64,000 nt of DNA from Inia geoffrensis (GCA_036417435.1 CM070904.1:128588695-128652694); one strand, 5' to 3'; shown: positions 33,964 through 46,629, counted from the first letter of the stretch. The notes: generated by a model from the sequence alone, not told the origin. Numbers and translations: made by a program.

Positions 33964-36883
33964 AATTCTACCAGTCATAAGTTTAACAACTTACCAAAAT
34001 AGTTTTAAACACTAACTAAAAGAATTACTAACGTCAGGACATCACTTTTTTTTTTTTTTGCTTTTCTGTTTTCTACTTCTTTTTCTTTTTTTCTCCTTCC
34101 CATTGTAATGTCTGCCTCTTGAGCCCGGGGTGGGTGAATCCCTGATTCAGGCTCCAACCGTGGGAGGATTGAGGTAAATTCTGATGACAAGAGGGGTAGC
34201 CATCGTGTTTCAAGAGCTGCAGGAAAGCCACACTTTTGCTTTCTCCCAGTTGGGGAGAAAGTGGAGTGAACTTCTGCCTTCTCACCCCTCGCCCCAAAAG
34301 ACCCCCCTCGGGAAAATACCAGCCTGAACCTGGCCACAAAGCACCCATCCAAGTTCACTTGTCACTCAAGTGGTGAAAACGCCCCTGTAATGTGAAACTC
34401 AAAGTAAGGTTGGAAACGTCTTTGGGCAGATCTTCAAGGGAAACTGCTGGAGACGGATGTGATCCAGGTCTTTCCTGCAACAGGGCACTGATGTTTGCCA
34501 CCTGTAGGGAGCGTGCTGGGCCCCGAAGCCCCGAGAGAGGGAAAATGGACTACCCTGCCTCGGGAGCTCAGGGTCTCAGCACGGCTTAGGCCGGTGCCCA
34601 GGCAATTACCCTGGAGTTTGGCATATTGCTGGGCCGGGGTACACCTGGGAGATGTGGGGTCAGTGAGGTGAGGCTGAGGGTGAGGAGGGGAGAGCCAGGC
34701 TGGGGGGCAAGAGGAACAGTGTTGCTGGCAGAGGGAACAGCAAGTGCAAAGGCCTCGGGCAAGAGATAAGCAGGAGTTTGGTGCTCTGAGTGGTGGGATG
34801 CAGCCAGGGTTCTTGGATACAAACCACAGAAACTGACTCTGTTGCTGTAGGCAGAAAGGGAGCTTCCTGGAAAGTTACTGTGTGGTCTCAGAGCATCAAA
34901 GACACCCAGGCTGGGTGAAGTTCAGAGGCCTGGAGGCTCAGACCACGACCAAATCCTCACCGTAGGAATAGCCCGGGGAGGGGGGGTGCTGTCATGGATG
35001 GATGATGGATGCTCCCGCAGGGAACACCATCACTGGACCCTGGGGGCCACGCACTGGACCGGGTCCTAGTGCTGATTCCTGGGGTTAGGTCACCTGCTCC
35101 ACAGCTGAATTCTGGTGCCTGCGCTCCCTTGGCCGAGCCTGGCTCCCTGGCCTGGGTCCGCCTGTCTAGAGGAAGGGCACCTTTGCCAAGTTGCTCCCTG
35201 TGTGGAGGGAAGCCTGGGCTGGGACGTGGAGTTGACCAAGCCCCCATCTCGTGCCCGAGCCCACCTACCAGGGAGGGCAGGGAGAAAGTGTCCAGACTTG
35301 GGGGGTCTTGCAGTGAGAGGTGGGTACCAGCTCCTACCCATCCTCACGCTGTGGTCTTTCCAAAACAAAGGGAGAGAGTTCAGCAGTGGGGAGACCAAAA
35401 ACTGACAAAGGCCCCCTGCATGGAGAGGACAGAGTGCAGAGGGCGGGGCTGGAGAAGGGGCTGGGTCACAAAGCACATTGTCCTCTCTGCTTCACGAGCT
35501 GAGCTGCCAGGCACTGGAATCACCACAGGGGGCAGTGACATTCTGGATGCAGAGATTGTCTCACTAGCCCTTCTTTGCTCTCCTCAAGTGACAGGCGTGA
35601 CAAATGGTCCCCGGGCATCGCCTCTGAACCGTTAGGGCCCCTTCCAGCAGACACGTGGCAGTGCTTCCTCGGGGGCTGCCTATTTGAGAGCTGACCCCGT
35701 GTGGCCTCTGCTCGTCCTGGAAGGGAGCCTGGGACCAGAGCTGACAGGGCGCCTGAGGGCTGTATGTCTGTAGAGGGAGCAGGGTTTGTGGGGAAGTGCT
35801 GTCACTTCCATGACTCACAGCACATTGAACCTGAATTTGTGAAATCTGTTCCTTTTGTGGGTTTCTGCACAGAGAGAAGACAGAAAGGCAGGTCTCAGAG
35901 ATTAAGCCAAGCACAGCCAGGATGCAACAGTACAAGGGGCATCCCTGAAGGGCAGCTCCCCGGGGCCGACCTGGAGCCTTACACGCAGGCACTGGCTGTG
36001 AGCAGGGACCACACGGGGATGCAGGCAGATAGCAGGGCCCCCGCCCCACCCCGCCCCGCCCCACGGGCACAGAGGGCCTCACCTTAGGACTCCCTTCCTG
36101 CCAGAGGTCACATGCCCACCTGTGGAGGCCTGCAGAGCCAGAGAGAGGGGAGGACACTGTGCCCGTGCAGTCACTTGGTCACACTGCCCATCGAGCTGTG
36201 TGTTTCAAATTTTAAAATAAATTCTGTATTTACTAGGTGAATAATGTAATTGTATTTTTGTGTTTAAACTCATTAATTTGCTCAATGTAAACCTTAAAAA
36301 TAAAGCACAAGTGTGGTAGCCCTCTTTAGCGTTTGTCATCATTCTTCAATATTTGTGGGGCTCACACCCTGCCCGTCTGGACTCTGGGGGGCCCCGGCTT
36401 GCGGGGGAGCCTTCCCCACAGCTGGCAGGTAGCTGTGTCCCTGACACTCGGGGACACGGGCCTTCAGAGCTTCCCGGGGATTCTGGCATGAGGTTGGCAG
36501 GATTCAGCGGTCAGCTGCTACCCCAGGATGGAAACCTCTTTAGGCTTTGAATATACTTGAAGGGGTCCTTGAAGAGAGGTGAAAAGGGCATTTCATCAAT
36601 TGACTGGAATTTTCCAGAATTCCTCCCCCAGAAGTTTGCTGACTGGGAGAGCTGGGAAGGGGGAAGGAAAGACATTTTGAAAACTGTAGCCTCGTTGGGA
36701 GTGGACCTGGTGTCTCCTCGCTTAGAATACAGGCCCCCCACCTCCCAGTGCACCCATTACGCCCTTTCCCTGGGGGCTCCCCTGTTGCTCCAGAGGAGTG
36801 GGCTGGGCAGGACCCTTACCTCTCCCAGATGGGCACCTGGCCAACAGGACACATTTCTAGCAGCACTAGTCTTGCTTAGCCTT
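33964..36883. other. Intergenic, GC-moderate interval with an L2 remnant
   Basis: No gene recognised in nearly 3 kb. About 34690-34790 contains gggaacagcaagtgcaaagg, an antisense L2 signature. Open frames of 197-208 aa at 35009-35635 (+) and 35564-36157 (-) overlap each other and show no domain or codon pattern. A block of gccccgccccacc repeats lies near 36040-36062. Confidence 0.4.
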
Positions 36884-37020
36884 TTTGTTTGTTTGTTGTT
36901 TTTTGGCTGTGCCTCGCGGCTTGTGGGAATTTAGTTCCCTCACCAGGGATTGAGCCCTATCGGGGCCCCGGGCAGTGAAAGCGCAGAGTCCTAACCACCG
37001 GACTGCCAGAGAAGTCCCCT
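36884..37020 (-). mobile_element. Short tRNA-derived SINE, CHR-related
   Basis: Antisense copy: T-rich tail (tttgtttgtttgttg), then ttttggctgtgcctcgcggc, tagttccctcaccagggatt, gagtcctaaccaccggactg and ccagagaagtcccc. It lacks the middle part of the longer CHR copies. Confidence 0.85.
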
Positions 37021-39290
37021 CCAGCCCCTCTAGCCTTGACTCAAGCTCCTAAGGCTGCCATGGGGGCCAACTTATTATTTTGGGCCTGAGACACACAGTG
37101 GGTGAGGACTGCTGAAAAGTAAAGATCCCACAATTCATGTCCCACCACCAGCTCTAATGTGTTAGTGCCTGTGGTTACAGGGCTATTAAAGAAAATAAAG
37201 ACACCTGTGTTATCATGGAAACTGTAAATCTGCAGACATGGAGATGAATGTTAAAACACTGATGCTGTTGTCTTCTGGAGGGCTGGGGGGACGGTGAGCC
37301 AGTCTTTTTCTGAGGAAAGAAAGAAAGAAGAGAAACAGACATACAGGAGAGAGAGACACACACAGAGACACACAGAGACAGAGAGAGAGAGAAAAGGAGG
37401 GAGGCAGGGAGGGAGGGAGGAAGGAAGGGAGGAAAAAAGAAGTAAACGGCTAAAGCAGAAGACAAAAGCAGGTGCAAAATCAATCCACAGCCGCAGAAGC
37501 ACATCGATAAAGCAGTAAAGCACAACCTGCCAGATTTGAATCCACCCCCGGGGGCCATATGTGTCTGGGCTTTTAAGAAAGGAGGTGTGAGCATCTCCAT
37601 GGCCCTCTACCTAACCTCCGGGCTGTTTTCATGGAGACCACTCACCCTGATTTCCAGCCTGGGCGTTGCCATGGCAACCAAGCCGGTACTTTGGAGGGTG
37701 AGGAAGATGGCCACTGATTCCAGGGATGCTTCAATGAGATTTACAGCAGGGCCAGGAACCAACTTGCGGGGGCAGGAGGGAGTGGGCTGAGCATGTCAGC
37801 AGCACAGGCCACTTCCCTGAACGGAGCAAGGCTAGTGGACAGCACCCCTGTGAGTGCGTGCTCTCAGGGTGGTTTTTCAAAGGAACTTTCCAGACGGGAA
37901 AAATTCTCACCGAACCCGTCGTCTAAGGAGACCTATCTCCTGTGTATCTGCTTTCTCGGTATGTCAGGATGTCATGTTTTTCTTTCATATGCAGCGAGGT
38001 AAGAAAGGTTTTTGAAAGGAAATTTTTGTAAATACAAAGTGATGTCCTAATGTATGCTAGTTGCGGAAGAGAATTAAAACATGATAGATACATGGAGTAT
38101 AAACATAAACTTCCTTTGCTGCCTTGTGCACCCACCCCTGTGCACCTGAGCTGACGGCTCTCTAGTCCCTGTCCGGTGCTCCCGCGGGACTACAAATTGC
38201 AGGTGTGCTGGTGGTGGAGCGATTGTCTCTCCTCTCTGCATCCCTTCTGTACCCTGCTCTGCGGTTGGAGCTCTGCAAACCCCGTGTCTGCTAGCACCCC
38301 ATGGTGCTAGCTGCTCCCTGGGAGACTCTGTCCATGGGGTGCTAGAGGGAGACTGGAAAACAGGCAGAGGGAAGAGAGCTCGCATCACCCTACCCACCTT
38401 CTGTGGCCTACAACCTCGCCTCCACCTGAGACCACCCCTCTACCCGGCAGCAGCTGTTGGTTTCAGTTTTTGGCCTCCTCTGGCACAACCAGATCCTGAG
38501 ATGTCAGCATCAGCCAGGCAGAGCTCCTCCGCCCCCCCAGGGAACTGTATCCCAGTCCAGGATGCCCCCCTTGAGCACCTGAGGTGTAACTGCAGCCTGC
38601 AGAGACCCAGGTCCCATTGTCCGGTGGGGGCTATTCCTCCCAAAACTTGTGGATTCTGATCACCCCACTTTCTTCCCTTTGCTTCTCCAGCCTGAGGGTT
38701 GGTGGCTGCCTTCTTCATGAAGGGGAGGAAGAAAAGAATTAAACTGACATGAGACAGATTAACAAGAGAAAATCTAATTAATTTTGTATGCGCAGGAATC
38801 CCACATACGTGAGAGGGCCAGAGATCCCACATACGTGAGAGGTTAAGACAGAAAGGTGAAGTGAAGGCTGCATGCTCTCTTGAGCTAGGAATGGGATGAG
38901 CAATGGGATGTTTGCCCTGCTGTAAAGATGGAACCACTTAGATAAAATTTATCACTGGTAATAGCTCTTTTTCTGGGAAAAAAAATCCCTAATTTATATT
39001 CTTCTAGGTAGTTAAGGGATGGACAGTAGTTTCTCTTGAACCCACAGGGTCTCACTTGCCTTTAGCTCAAAATAATCCTCATGCAAAAGTGGTATATTTG
39101 GGGGAAGTTCATTTTGAACCCCTGCATCTGTTACCTCAGTTTCCCCTTTTGCCTTCTTAGTCTTCCAATACCTTGTTCGCTAATTCCCTATATTCAATTC
39201 TCTCTGTTCAATGATTAATGCAGCTCCTATTTTCCTAATGATATTCTAGCTCCCTGACCATAAAAGGGACAGTGCTCCATATTAATACTC
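37021..39290. other. Intergenic with simple repeats
   Basis: It includes a purine-rich (GA/GGAA)n tract at about 37310-37440 and a duplicated 19-mer at 38798-38842. 38690-39150 has the look of an old LTR or other repeat but I cannot name a family. No exon seen. Confidence 0.35.
37310..37440 (+). repeat. GA-rich simple repeat
   Basis: Purines predominate: (GAAA), (ACAGAG), (GA) and (GGAGG) blocks run together. Mirror-type composition on the other strand is pyrimidine only. Confidence 0.9.
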
Positions 39291-39460
39291 TTTATTACTC
39301 ATTTCCCTATGATAAGGAAGTATAACCCTCCTCCACTGATGGACATTGGGATGCCTCGGGTTTTTACCACTACAAACAAAATTGCTATAAGCAGCCTTGA
39401 ACAAGATCATTATTTCCATGTACAAGAATTTCTGCAGGAGGGATTTCTAGAAATTCCTTC
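39291..39460 (-). mobile_element. L1 3' fragment, antisense (old)
   Basis: The run ccactgatggacattgggat, gctataagcagccttgaaca and tttctgcaggagggatttct resembles the antisense L1 segment that begins attgatggacatttgggttg in mammals. Short and diverged. Confidence 0.45.
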
Positions 39461-39469
39461 TCTTTTTAT

Positions 39470-39836
39470 TTTTTTAAACATTAAAAAAAAATTTATTATT
39501 TATTTATTTTTGGCTGCATTGGGTCTTCATTGCTATGCACGGGCTTTCTCTGGTTGCGGCGAGCGGGGGCTACTACTCTTTGTTGTGGTGTGCAGGCTTC
39601 TCATTGTGGTGGCTTCTCTTGTTGCGGAGCACGGGCTCTAGGTGCATGGGCTTCAGTAGTTGTGGCACACGAACTCAGTAGTTGTGGCTCGTGGACTCTA
39701 GAGCGCAGGCTCAGTAGTTGTTGGTGTATGGGCTTAGTTGCTCCGCGGCATGTGGGATCTTCCCGGACCAGGGCTCGAACCCATGTCCCCTGCATTGGCA
39801 GGCGGGTTCTTAACCACTGTGCCACCAGGGAAGCCT
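39470..39836 (-). mobile_element. Long CHR-1-type SINE with target duplication
   Basis: Antisense copy with T/A-rich tail (tttattatttatttattttt), then ttggctgcattgggtcttca through the tRNA-like head ending accagggaagcc. Flanks tccttctctttt at about 39456 and 39837 are the target duplication. The extra middle repeats (cagtagttgtggc units) mark the longer CHR subfamily. Confidence 0.93.
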
Positions 39837-41856
39837 CCTTCTCTTTTCCGATTTTCTTCCCATGACTCAGCATAGTCCATCACCCACCTGCTTTGTCAGT
39901 GTATAATCTCAGAATCACTAGTCATTTTTTACTTTCTTCATCTTCTAGTTGCTTTGAATGCTCTATAACCTATTCGTGTTTAAAAATATTGTCCTGTATA
40001 CAAAATCTTTACTATCAACAAGGGATAATAAACTTGATTCCCTACAACCTTTTGCTATGTTAACATGTTCTTGTCTCTATTTACTCTTACGTAATACGAA
40101 AGTTAAAAATTTTATCAAACCCAAGCAAATTCATGATATTAAGTATGAATGACACACCAGACTGAAATTATTAAATATTCGGGTAGTTTTCTGCTTAAGA
40201 ATAAACTCACATTTTAAATTCCTTAGTCATTGTAGTTGAAATGTACCTCAGGGAAAGAAGTGCTGTGACATTTTTCTTAACCCAAGGAAAAAATTCTGTT
40301 GAACTTCTATTGTTTCTATAAATTAAATATACACAAGCAAATCTTTTATTATCTTTCCCTAGGGATTTAAAGACACAGATAGGTTAAGCATGAGCAAAAA
40401 CAAAAACAAAGACCCTTCTCAATCTCTCTAAATATTTCTGTAATCGGTTCATTTGTGTCTATTTCCATCGCCTCCCTCCGGTTCATGTCACCATTGCTTC
40501 TTCCTGGGACGGCTGCAACAATGCCCCGACTGGTCTCCCTATCCCTGTCTTGCCCCTCGAGGACCCTTGACACAGTTCTCATGCTGCCCAAGATTTCCGC
40601 CTAGATGTGAATCTGGCTCTAACACAGGCTGTGCCAGCCCTTCCAGATGGACTGAGCTGGTTCCTTAGTGCCAGCTGGGTAAATCCTATCAAACTTCTCT
40701 GCCCCAGGGCATGGCCCCTGGTGTTCAGGGCACAGTCCCCACCTGGACCTTGCCTACCCAGCATTTACCAGCAGCCCCTGCCTGCTTCCCTCTGGCAGGG
40801 ACTTGTCACCAGAGTGGAGCAGGACCCAGACTCCTGTTGTCGCTCTCCGGGCCAGTCAGGAGCAGACTGACTTTTGTTGGCTGGCGAGGTCCCCTCTGAG
40901 GCCATTATGCGTTTTCTTTCCACTGTGGTCACGGAAGCGACCAGCAGCCTGGTTGGCTCAGAGGGGCTACCACGGCTGCATACTGCAGGTGTTTCCCTCG
41001 GACCTCCCCTGGACCCTCTCCCCATGTTCACAACTGTATCACCTTTTGGTTGCACTCTCCAAAGCCTTCAAAATTTCCCTTACTTACATGAACCAGAAAA
41101 CCCAGGGCTTGGGGTGTGAGCATGAGACTCACCTATGGGGAGAGGGTCCAGGGGAGGTTTTATGTAAAGATTCTCATTAATAAATTTACCTAAATTTATA
41201 TCATGCCTTCTACTTTATAATTCAGGTATAGAATTTAATTTTACCCCCATAACAACCCTGTGAAGTGTGCAAACAGGGTTTTTTGTTTTTTAAGTTTTGT
41301 AGAGGAGTAACTAGAGATTCAAAGCAGGTAAAAATAACTTGCTTGATGTCATACTGCCAGGGGGAAGGAGAACAAGGTATTGGATCCAGCTCACTCAACT
41401 TCAAGCGCCACAACGTCGCAACCGCATGGAGTTGCACGGTCACAGAGCAGCGGTGGCTGAGTAGGAAACCACAGTTAGAATCTCACCTCTATGGAACTTG
41501 CCTTCTGGCAACCTCACCTTTCTGGAATGTGGCTAAAACCAGGACGCAGAAGACTGTCGTCAAAGGAGCAGCCTATGGATGTCTGCATGCCCTTCTGGGG
41601 TCACTGGAGATCAACCTAGGTTGGCTTCACTGTTGGCCAGGGGGTTGGGGTTGACCTTCAGTTCTGGGAGGAGAACGAAGATGGAAGTTCAATGGGAGAC
41701 CAGCTGGAGGCAGAGGCCAAGAGGCAAAGCGAGGCCTGAAGCTCAGTGGAACCGAAGGACTCATCTGAGGACCAAGGGCAGGAAGTGAGTTAGGGGGCTT
41801 GTTGCAGGTTGGAGCTGGATGGACATGGCCAGAAGATGGTCGTGTGTGCCCAAGGG
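39837..41856. other. Intergenic with L2 fragment
   Basis: About 40450-40600 is a decayed plus-strand L2 coding region (gactggtctccctatccctg, tcttgcccctcgaggaccc), the segment corresponding to the reverse-transcriptase thumb. No gene recognised. Confidence 0.45.
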
Positions 41857-41868
41857 GTCTCTGGTTTT

Positions 41869-42082
41869 GTTTTGTTTTGTTTTTTTTTGCTGTATGCGGG
41901 CCTCTCACTGTTGTGGCCTCTCCCTTTGCGGAGCACAGGCTCTGGACACACAGGCTCAGCGGCCATGGCTCACGGGCCCAGCCGCTCTGCAGCATGTGGG
42001 ATCTTCCCGGACTGGGGCACGAACCTGTGTCCCCTGCATCGGCAGGCAGACTCTCAACCACTGCGCCACCAGGGAAGCCCGA
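41869..42082 (-). mobile_element. CHR-family SINE with target duplication
   Basis: Antisense SINE, T-rich tail at the left (gttttgttttgtttttt), tRNA-like head ending accagggaagccc. Direct repeats gtctctggtttt at 41857-41868 and 42083-42094. Confidence 0.96.
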
Positions 42083-42094
42083 GTCTCTGGTTTT

Positions 42095-43048
42095 TATGGG
42101 CCCAGAGTGCATGGTGTATGGGGGGTTACGCTGACAGGGCCCAAGGAGCATGAGGAGAAAGACAGAAAGACCAGTGAGGGGGCCTCAGGCTGGGAACTGG
42201 GAAGCAGAGAACTGGTTTAAAATAGGGATAGAAAACTCAGTTCAGGAATTGGAAGAGTGTAATGGGGTTTCAGGGAAACCCTCCTGTGTCCAGGGGCCTC
42301 TCAGCTCCTGGATCCAACCAGAGACTCTACGATGAAGACCAGTTAGTCTCGGGGCCCTGAGCTTGCTGCCTTGCAGCCTGCTCTGGAGAGGCCTGCACGC
42401 GGGCCAGGGAGCTGAGCATGCAGCTTGTACCCTGCAGTGCACACGACAGAGAAAGAGTCTGGAAAGCTGTGTCTGCCCTCCGCCATCCATTCCTCCCTCT
42501 CCACCAGCCTCTCAGGGTTTCTCTCCCTGCATCCCTCTTCCTCTACTCGAGCAATTCTTAAAGACCCACGTTCCTAACATTTGCTTCTCAATCATAAACA
42601 CCTTCATTCAAGAACAAGCCCCTCCATGTTTCCCCTTGGCTCTGCAAATATGTACAGATAAATGGTGGGTAATAAAATAAAGGTATGGCCCCTGGTGGGC
42701 CTGGAATAACTCAACAGAGGGAGATTCCACGATGGCCTACAGGATTGGCAGCAGGGGTGAAGATGCCTGGGACCTTGCTCTAAAGGTGGGCATTCTGAGG
42801 ATGGCTGTGGAAGGTCCTCCCCCCTTGGGAATATCCACAACACTCCTCTGGTTTCAGCTGCCTCCCCTCACGTACCTGAGGTGCCCTCAGCATGGAGTCA
42901 GTCTGGACCTTGACCTCCGTCTTTGGTCAGAGAGCATGGGCCTCGCACACCTGCAGCATTTTGAGCCCCTCTTTTAGCAGATGTCTTGGCACTGGTGGTA
43001 TCACTGGGGCCCTCCTGCATCCAAAATCAGTAGAAGAAATAAATAGTC
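42095..43048. other. Unannotated interval
   Basis: No gene or repeat recognised with confidence. Confidence 0.4.
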
Positions 43049-43063
43049 AAATTACATGGGTTC

Positions 43064-43274
43064 GGGCTTCCCTGGTGACACAGTGGTTGAGAGTCCGCCT
43101 GCCGATTCAGGGGACGGGGCTTTGTGCCCTGGTCCGGGAAGATCCCACATGCCGCGGAGCGGCTGGGCCCGTGAGCCGTGGCCGCTGAGCCTGCGCGTCC
43201 GGACCCTGTGCTCCGCAACGGGAGAGGCCACAACAGTGAGAGGCCCGCGTACCGCAAAAATTAAAAAAAAAAAA
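43064..43274 (+). mobile_element. CHR-family SINE with target duplication
   Basis: Sense SINE starting gggcttccctggtgacacag and ending in an A-rich tail with an internal tt. The target attacatgggttc is duplicated at 43051-43063 and 43275-43287. Confidence 0.97.
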
Positions 43275-43291
43275 ATTACATGGGTTCTACT

Positions 43292-43817
43292 AGGAATGGA
43301 TAAAGAAGATGTGGTACATATATATAATGAAATATTACTCGACCATCAAAAGGAACAACACTGGGTCATTTGTAGAGACGTGGATGGACCTAGAGACTGT
43401 CATACAGAGTGAAGTAAGTCAGAAAGAGAAAAACAAATGCTGTACACTAACACATATATGTGGAATCTGGAAAAATTGGTACAGACAATCTTATTTACAA
43501 AGCAGAAATTAGAGACACAGATGTAGAGAATAAACGTATGGATACCAAGGGGGAAAAGGGGGTGTGGGATGAATTGGGAGATTGGGATTGAATATATATA
43601 CTATTGATACCACATATAAAATAGATAACTAATTAGAACCTACTGTATAGCACAGGGAACTCTACTCAATGCTCAATGTTTTCCTTCCTAAATGGGAAGG
43701 AAATCCAAAAAAGAGGGCATATATGTATATGTATAGCTGATTCACTTTGCTGTACAGTAGAAACTAACACAGCATTGTAAAGCTACTGTACTCCAATACA
43801 AATGAAAACAAATAAAC
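43292..43817 (+). mobile_element. 5'-truncated L1 (ORF2 C-terminus and 3' UTR) with target duplication
   Basis: Starts in the ORF2 3' end (frame around 43309-43512 encodes a degenerate WYIY-x-KYYSTIK type C-terminus) and continues through the 3' UTR (gctgattcactttgctgtac, aaactaacacagcattgtaa) to an A-rich tail. Flanks attacatgggttctact (43275-43291) and attacatgagttctact (43820-43836) differ at one base. The left flank is also the right flank of the SINE just upstream. Confidence 0.93.
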
Positions 43818-43836
43818 AAATTACATGAGTTCTACT

Positions 43837-44490
43837 TTATTGCTGGGGGAGGATTTCAGACTAGCCCTGAGTGGTTCTCAGGAACAGATAAGAAAATAGA
43901 AGGTGATGGAGCCTGAAACTCCCATAACGTGGTATGGCAGTCGACTGGGACATGGCTTAATCCAGAAAGAGCTTTGATTTGAGACTGCTGCGCAGAAAGG
44001 CTCTCTCGAGTTGGATGGAAGGAAGCCAACTGCAACAAAATGTCCTATCAATTTTGTTTTACACCCAAGAAGCCTGCATGACCTTCTGAGGAGAGTAACG
44101 GAAATGTCCACTGACCACATTTATCCCCCAGAGTGTCAGGCATCCTAGCATGTGACCACAGCTGGAATATTTCCAGGGCCATGAGTTAGGTCCACAGATA
44201 ATTGACAAGAAATGCAAATTAGGTGCCAATTCATAGTGGTTAGGAAATTTCCATTTAAATTGCTAATCAAGCTGAATCCACTTGCAAATGTAGAAATCAA
44301 CATGTGCATAAAGTATTTGGAAAACCGCAGAGCTCTGTAGAAGATGCGGCATCCATCTACTAGTCTGTGTAAATGGAATGGAGAAGCAGCAATGTCTTAA
44401 TACAGACACTCCCCCTCCGCCACAACCCCTGCCCCCAAATCATCCAGTTATGTTACTGGTGAGTTGTTTAGAAAGCCCGTGGGCCAGATT
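43837..44490. other. Unannotated interval
   Basis: No gene or repeat recognised. Confidence 0.4.
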
Positions 44491-44855
44491 TTTTTGTTGT
44501 TGTTCAGTAAATTTATTTATTTAATTGATTTATTTTTGGCTGCATTGGGTCTTCGTTGCTGCACGTGGGCTTTCTCTAGTTGCGGCCAGTGGGGGCTGCT
44601 CTTCGTTGTGGTGCACGGCCGTCTCATCGCGGTGGCTTCTCTTGTTGCGAAGCACGGGCTCTAGGCGCGTGGGCTTCAGTAGCAGCACGCGGTCTCAGCA
44701 GTTGTGGCTCGCAGGCTCTAGAGCACAGACTCAGTAGCTGTGGCTCATGGGCTTAGCTGCTCCGCGGCATGTGGGATCTTGCGGACTAGGGCTCGAACCC
44801 GTGTCCCCTGCGTTGGCATGCAGATCCTTAATCACTGTGCCACCTGGGCCAGCTT
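44491..44855 (-). mobile_element. Long CHR-1-type SINE
   Basis: Antisense copy, T-rich tail (ttttttgttgttgttcag), ttggctgcattgggtcttcg, repeated cagtag motifs, and a degenerate tRNA-like head ending gtgccacctgggccag. A short direct repeat tgggccag (about 44480 and 44847) probably marks the target site. Confidence 0.9.
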
Positions 44856-45626
44856 TCCTAAAATGCCCTTCTCAGAACAAAAATCTCCCATAAGATGGTT
44901 ATTAATGTGTACTTTACACTCCTACACATACACACAGAGTGAAAGACATGGAAGAAACAGCATCCCCTATGCCCTCAAGGAAAATCAAAACACATAATGG
45001 TACATTCCAAATTCTGAGAAGTTCTGGGAACAGAAACCTGCTTACCTTGGTTGATTTAATGCACCATTTCCAAGAGGCAAGATCAGAGAAGGCTCACTTT
45101 TGGTGGAGCACCTATTCACCCCTTGGGTGTGCGCGTTCGGAAGTGCCGCCAGCTGTGAGTTTGGCCACCGGCAATATAACTGCTCACACTTTCACAGGGA
45201 GACAACGCCCACACCAGTAAGGAGGGAAACAAATCACAGCTGCTCCTCTTTAAGCCCACTCCCACTCCAAATAAGCAACTGCTTTGCAAGCTTCCCATCT
45301 GTTCTGTTTATGTCTAAATGAACCCCCCTCCCCCATCAAATTGAGAAACCGATGATCTGTGTTAAACGCCTTTAATCATTGCACTGAATTGCCAAGAAAC
45401 ATCGTCGTTCTCTCTCCTCTGCTCCACAACCCACAATGGCTCCCCATTGCCCCACAGGTGACCTCATCATTCTGGATCTCAAAGCCTCCTGTACCCTGAG
45501 CCCACTGTGCCTATCCTGCCTCTTCTCCCGGACCTCTTCAGCTGCTGTTCTTGCTTCACACAGTCTGATTGCCCTTCTCATCACTCCCCTCAGCACCATG
45601 TCTTCCTTCTCCACTTATCTGGAGCG
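44856..45626. other. Intergenic with L2 remnant
   Basis: About 45420-45620 is a decayed plus-strand L2 LINE segment (caatggctccccattgcccc, tctcaaagcctcctgtaccc). Nothing else recognised. Confidence 0.45.
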
Positions 45627-45845
45627 GGAGTCAGCAGACCCTCTCCCCAAAAGCCAGGCAGGAAATATTTTAGGCTGTGTAGGTCCTATGGTCTTTGAGG
45701 CGACTACTCAGCTCTGCCGTTGTAGCATGAATGCTGCAGTGACAATAGGTAAACTGATGAGAGTGGCTGAGTTCCAATAAAACTTTATTTATAAAAACAG
45801 GCAGTGGGCTGGATTTAGTCCACGGGTTGTAGTTTGCCAACCCTG
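45627..45845 (+). mobile_element. Non-autonomous hAT-type DNA transposon relic
   Basis: Left end gagtcagcagacc and right end gtttgccaaccctg are imperfect inverted terminal repeats. Between them are aaatattttaggctgtgtag, actactcagctctgccgttg and gttccaataaaactttattt, all typical of a common mammalian MER-type hAT element whose exact name I cannot fix. Confidence 0.7.
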
Positions 45846-46004
45846 ACCTATATGATTTCCCATTTTTAAAGGGAGATTTCTGGTGCTATTCTGTGACTCT
45901 TTCATCCATCACTTCAGCAAACATCCTTCATTTTACTTCCTCACTGGTCATAAGGAAAAGTCAGAGATTTAACATGAAGTACCAACTTGTGTCCTGGGTT
46001 TTAC

Positions 46005-46140
46005 TCACAATATTTCATCTAATTCAAGAATTCAGTGATTATTACTCCTGCTCTGCAGATGAGCAATCAGGCGCAGAGCATGACACCTATGGTCAAACGG
46101 CTAGTGGGAAATACACTCAGGTTTAATCCGGTTCTGCGTG
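46005..46140 (-). repeat. MIR SINE fragment
   Basis: Antisense MIR blocks: attactcctgctctgcagat, gagcaatcaggcgcagagca and aaacggctagtgggaaatac. Confidence 0.6.
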
Positions 46141-46224
46141 ACTCTACCCCGTTCATCTTCAGTACCCTACATTGAGCTGGGCTGCCCTCAAGTGCATCCA
46201 CAAACACCATCTTGTCTGAAAGCT

Positions 46225-46335
46225 GCAACACCGCAGGGATGTAGAGACTGCAATTACCCCTGTTTGCAGAAGTGTAAACTGAGGCTGAGTTATCAGGGAT
46301 GCACTCATGTCACACAGCTGGTTGCTGACAAGGTC
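46225..46335 (-). repeat. MIR SINE fragment
   Basis: Antisense MIR core: ccctgtttgcagaagtgtaa, actgaggctgagttatcagg and tcacacagctggttgctgac. Confidence 0.6.
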
Positions 46336-46417
46336 AATACCCACACACACATATTTAGTCTCCAAAGTCTATTTCACTGGGTCACGCTAATTTTGGTCAG
46401 CAAAAGAGGTCCCTCCT

Positions 46418-46629
46418 GGGCTTCCCTGGTGGTACAGTGGTTGAGAGTCCAACTGCCGACGCAGGGGACACGGGTTCGTGCCCCGGTCTGGGAGGATCCC
46501 ACATGCCGCGGAGCGGCTGGGCCCGTGAGCCGTGGCCGCTGAGCCTGCACGTCCGGAGCCTGTGCTCCGCAGCGGGAGAGGCCACAGCAGTGAGAGGCCT
46601 GCATGCTGCACAAAAAAAAAAAAAAAAAG
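46418..46629 (+). mobile_element. CHR-family SINE with target duplication
   Basis: Sense SINE from gggcttccctggtggtacag to a poly(A) tail. Flanks aaaagaggtccctcctg (46402-46418) and aaaaggggtccctcttg (about 46630-46646) are a target duplication with two changes. Confidence 0.96.

Noticed and set aside
35009..36157. Overlapping frames of 197-208 codons on opposite strands
   Set aside because: They overlap, have no domain, no splice context and no codon bias; treated as chance in moderately GC-rich DNA.
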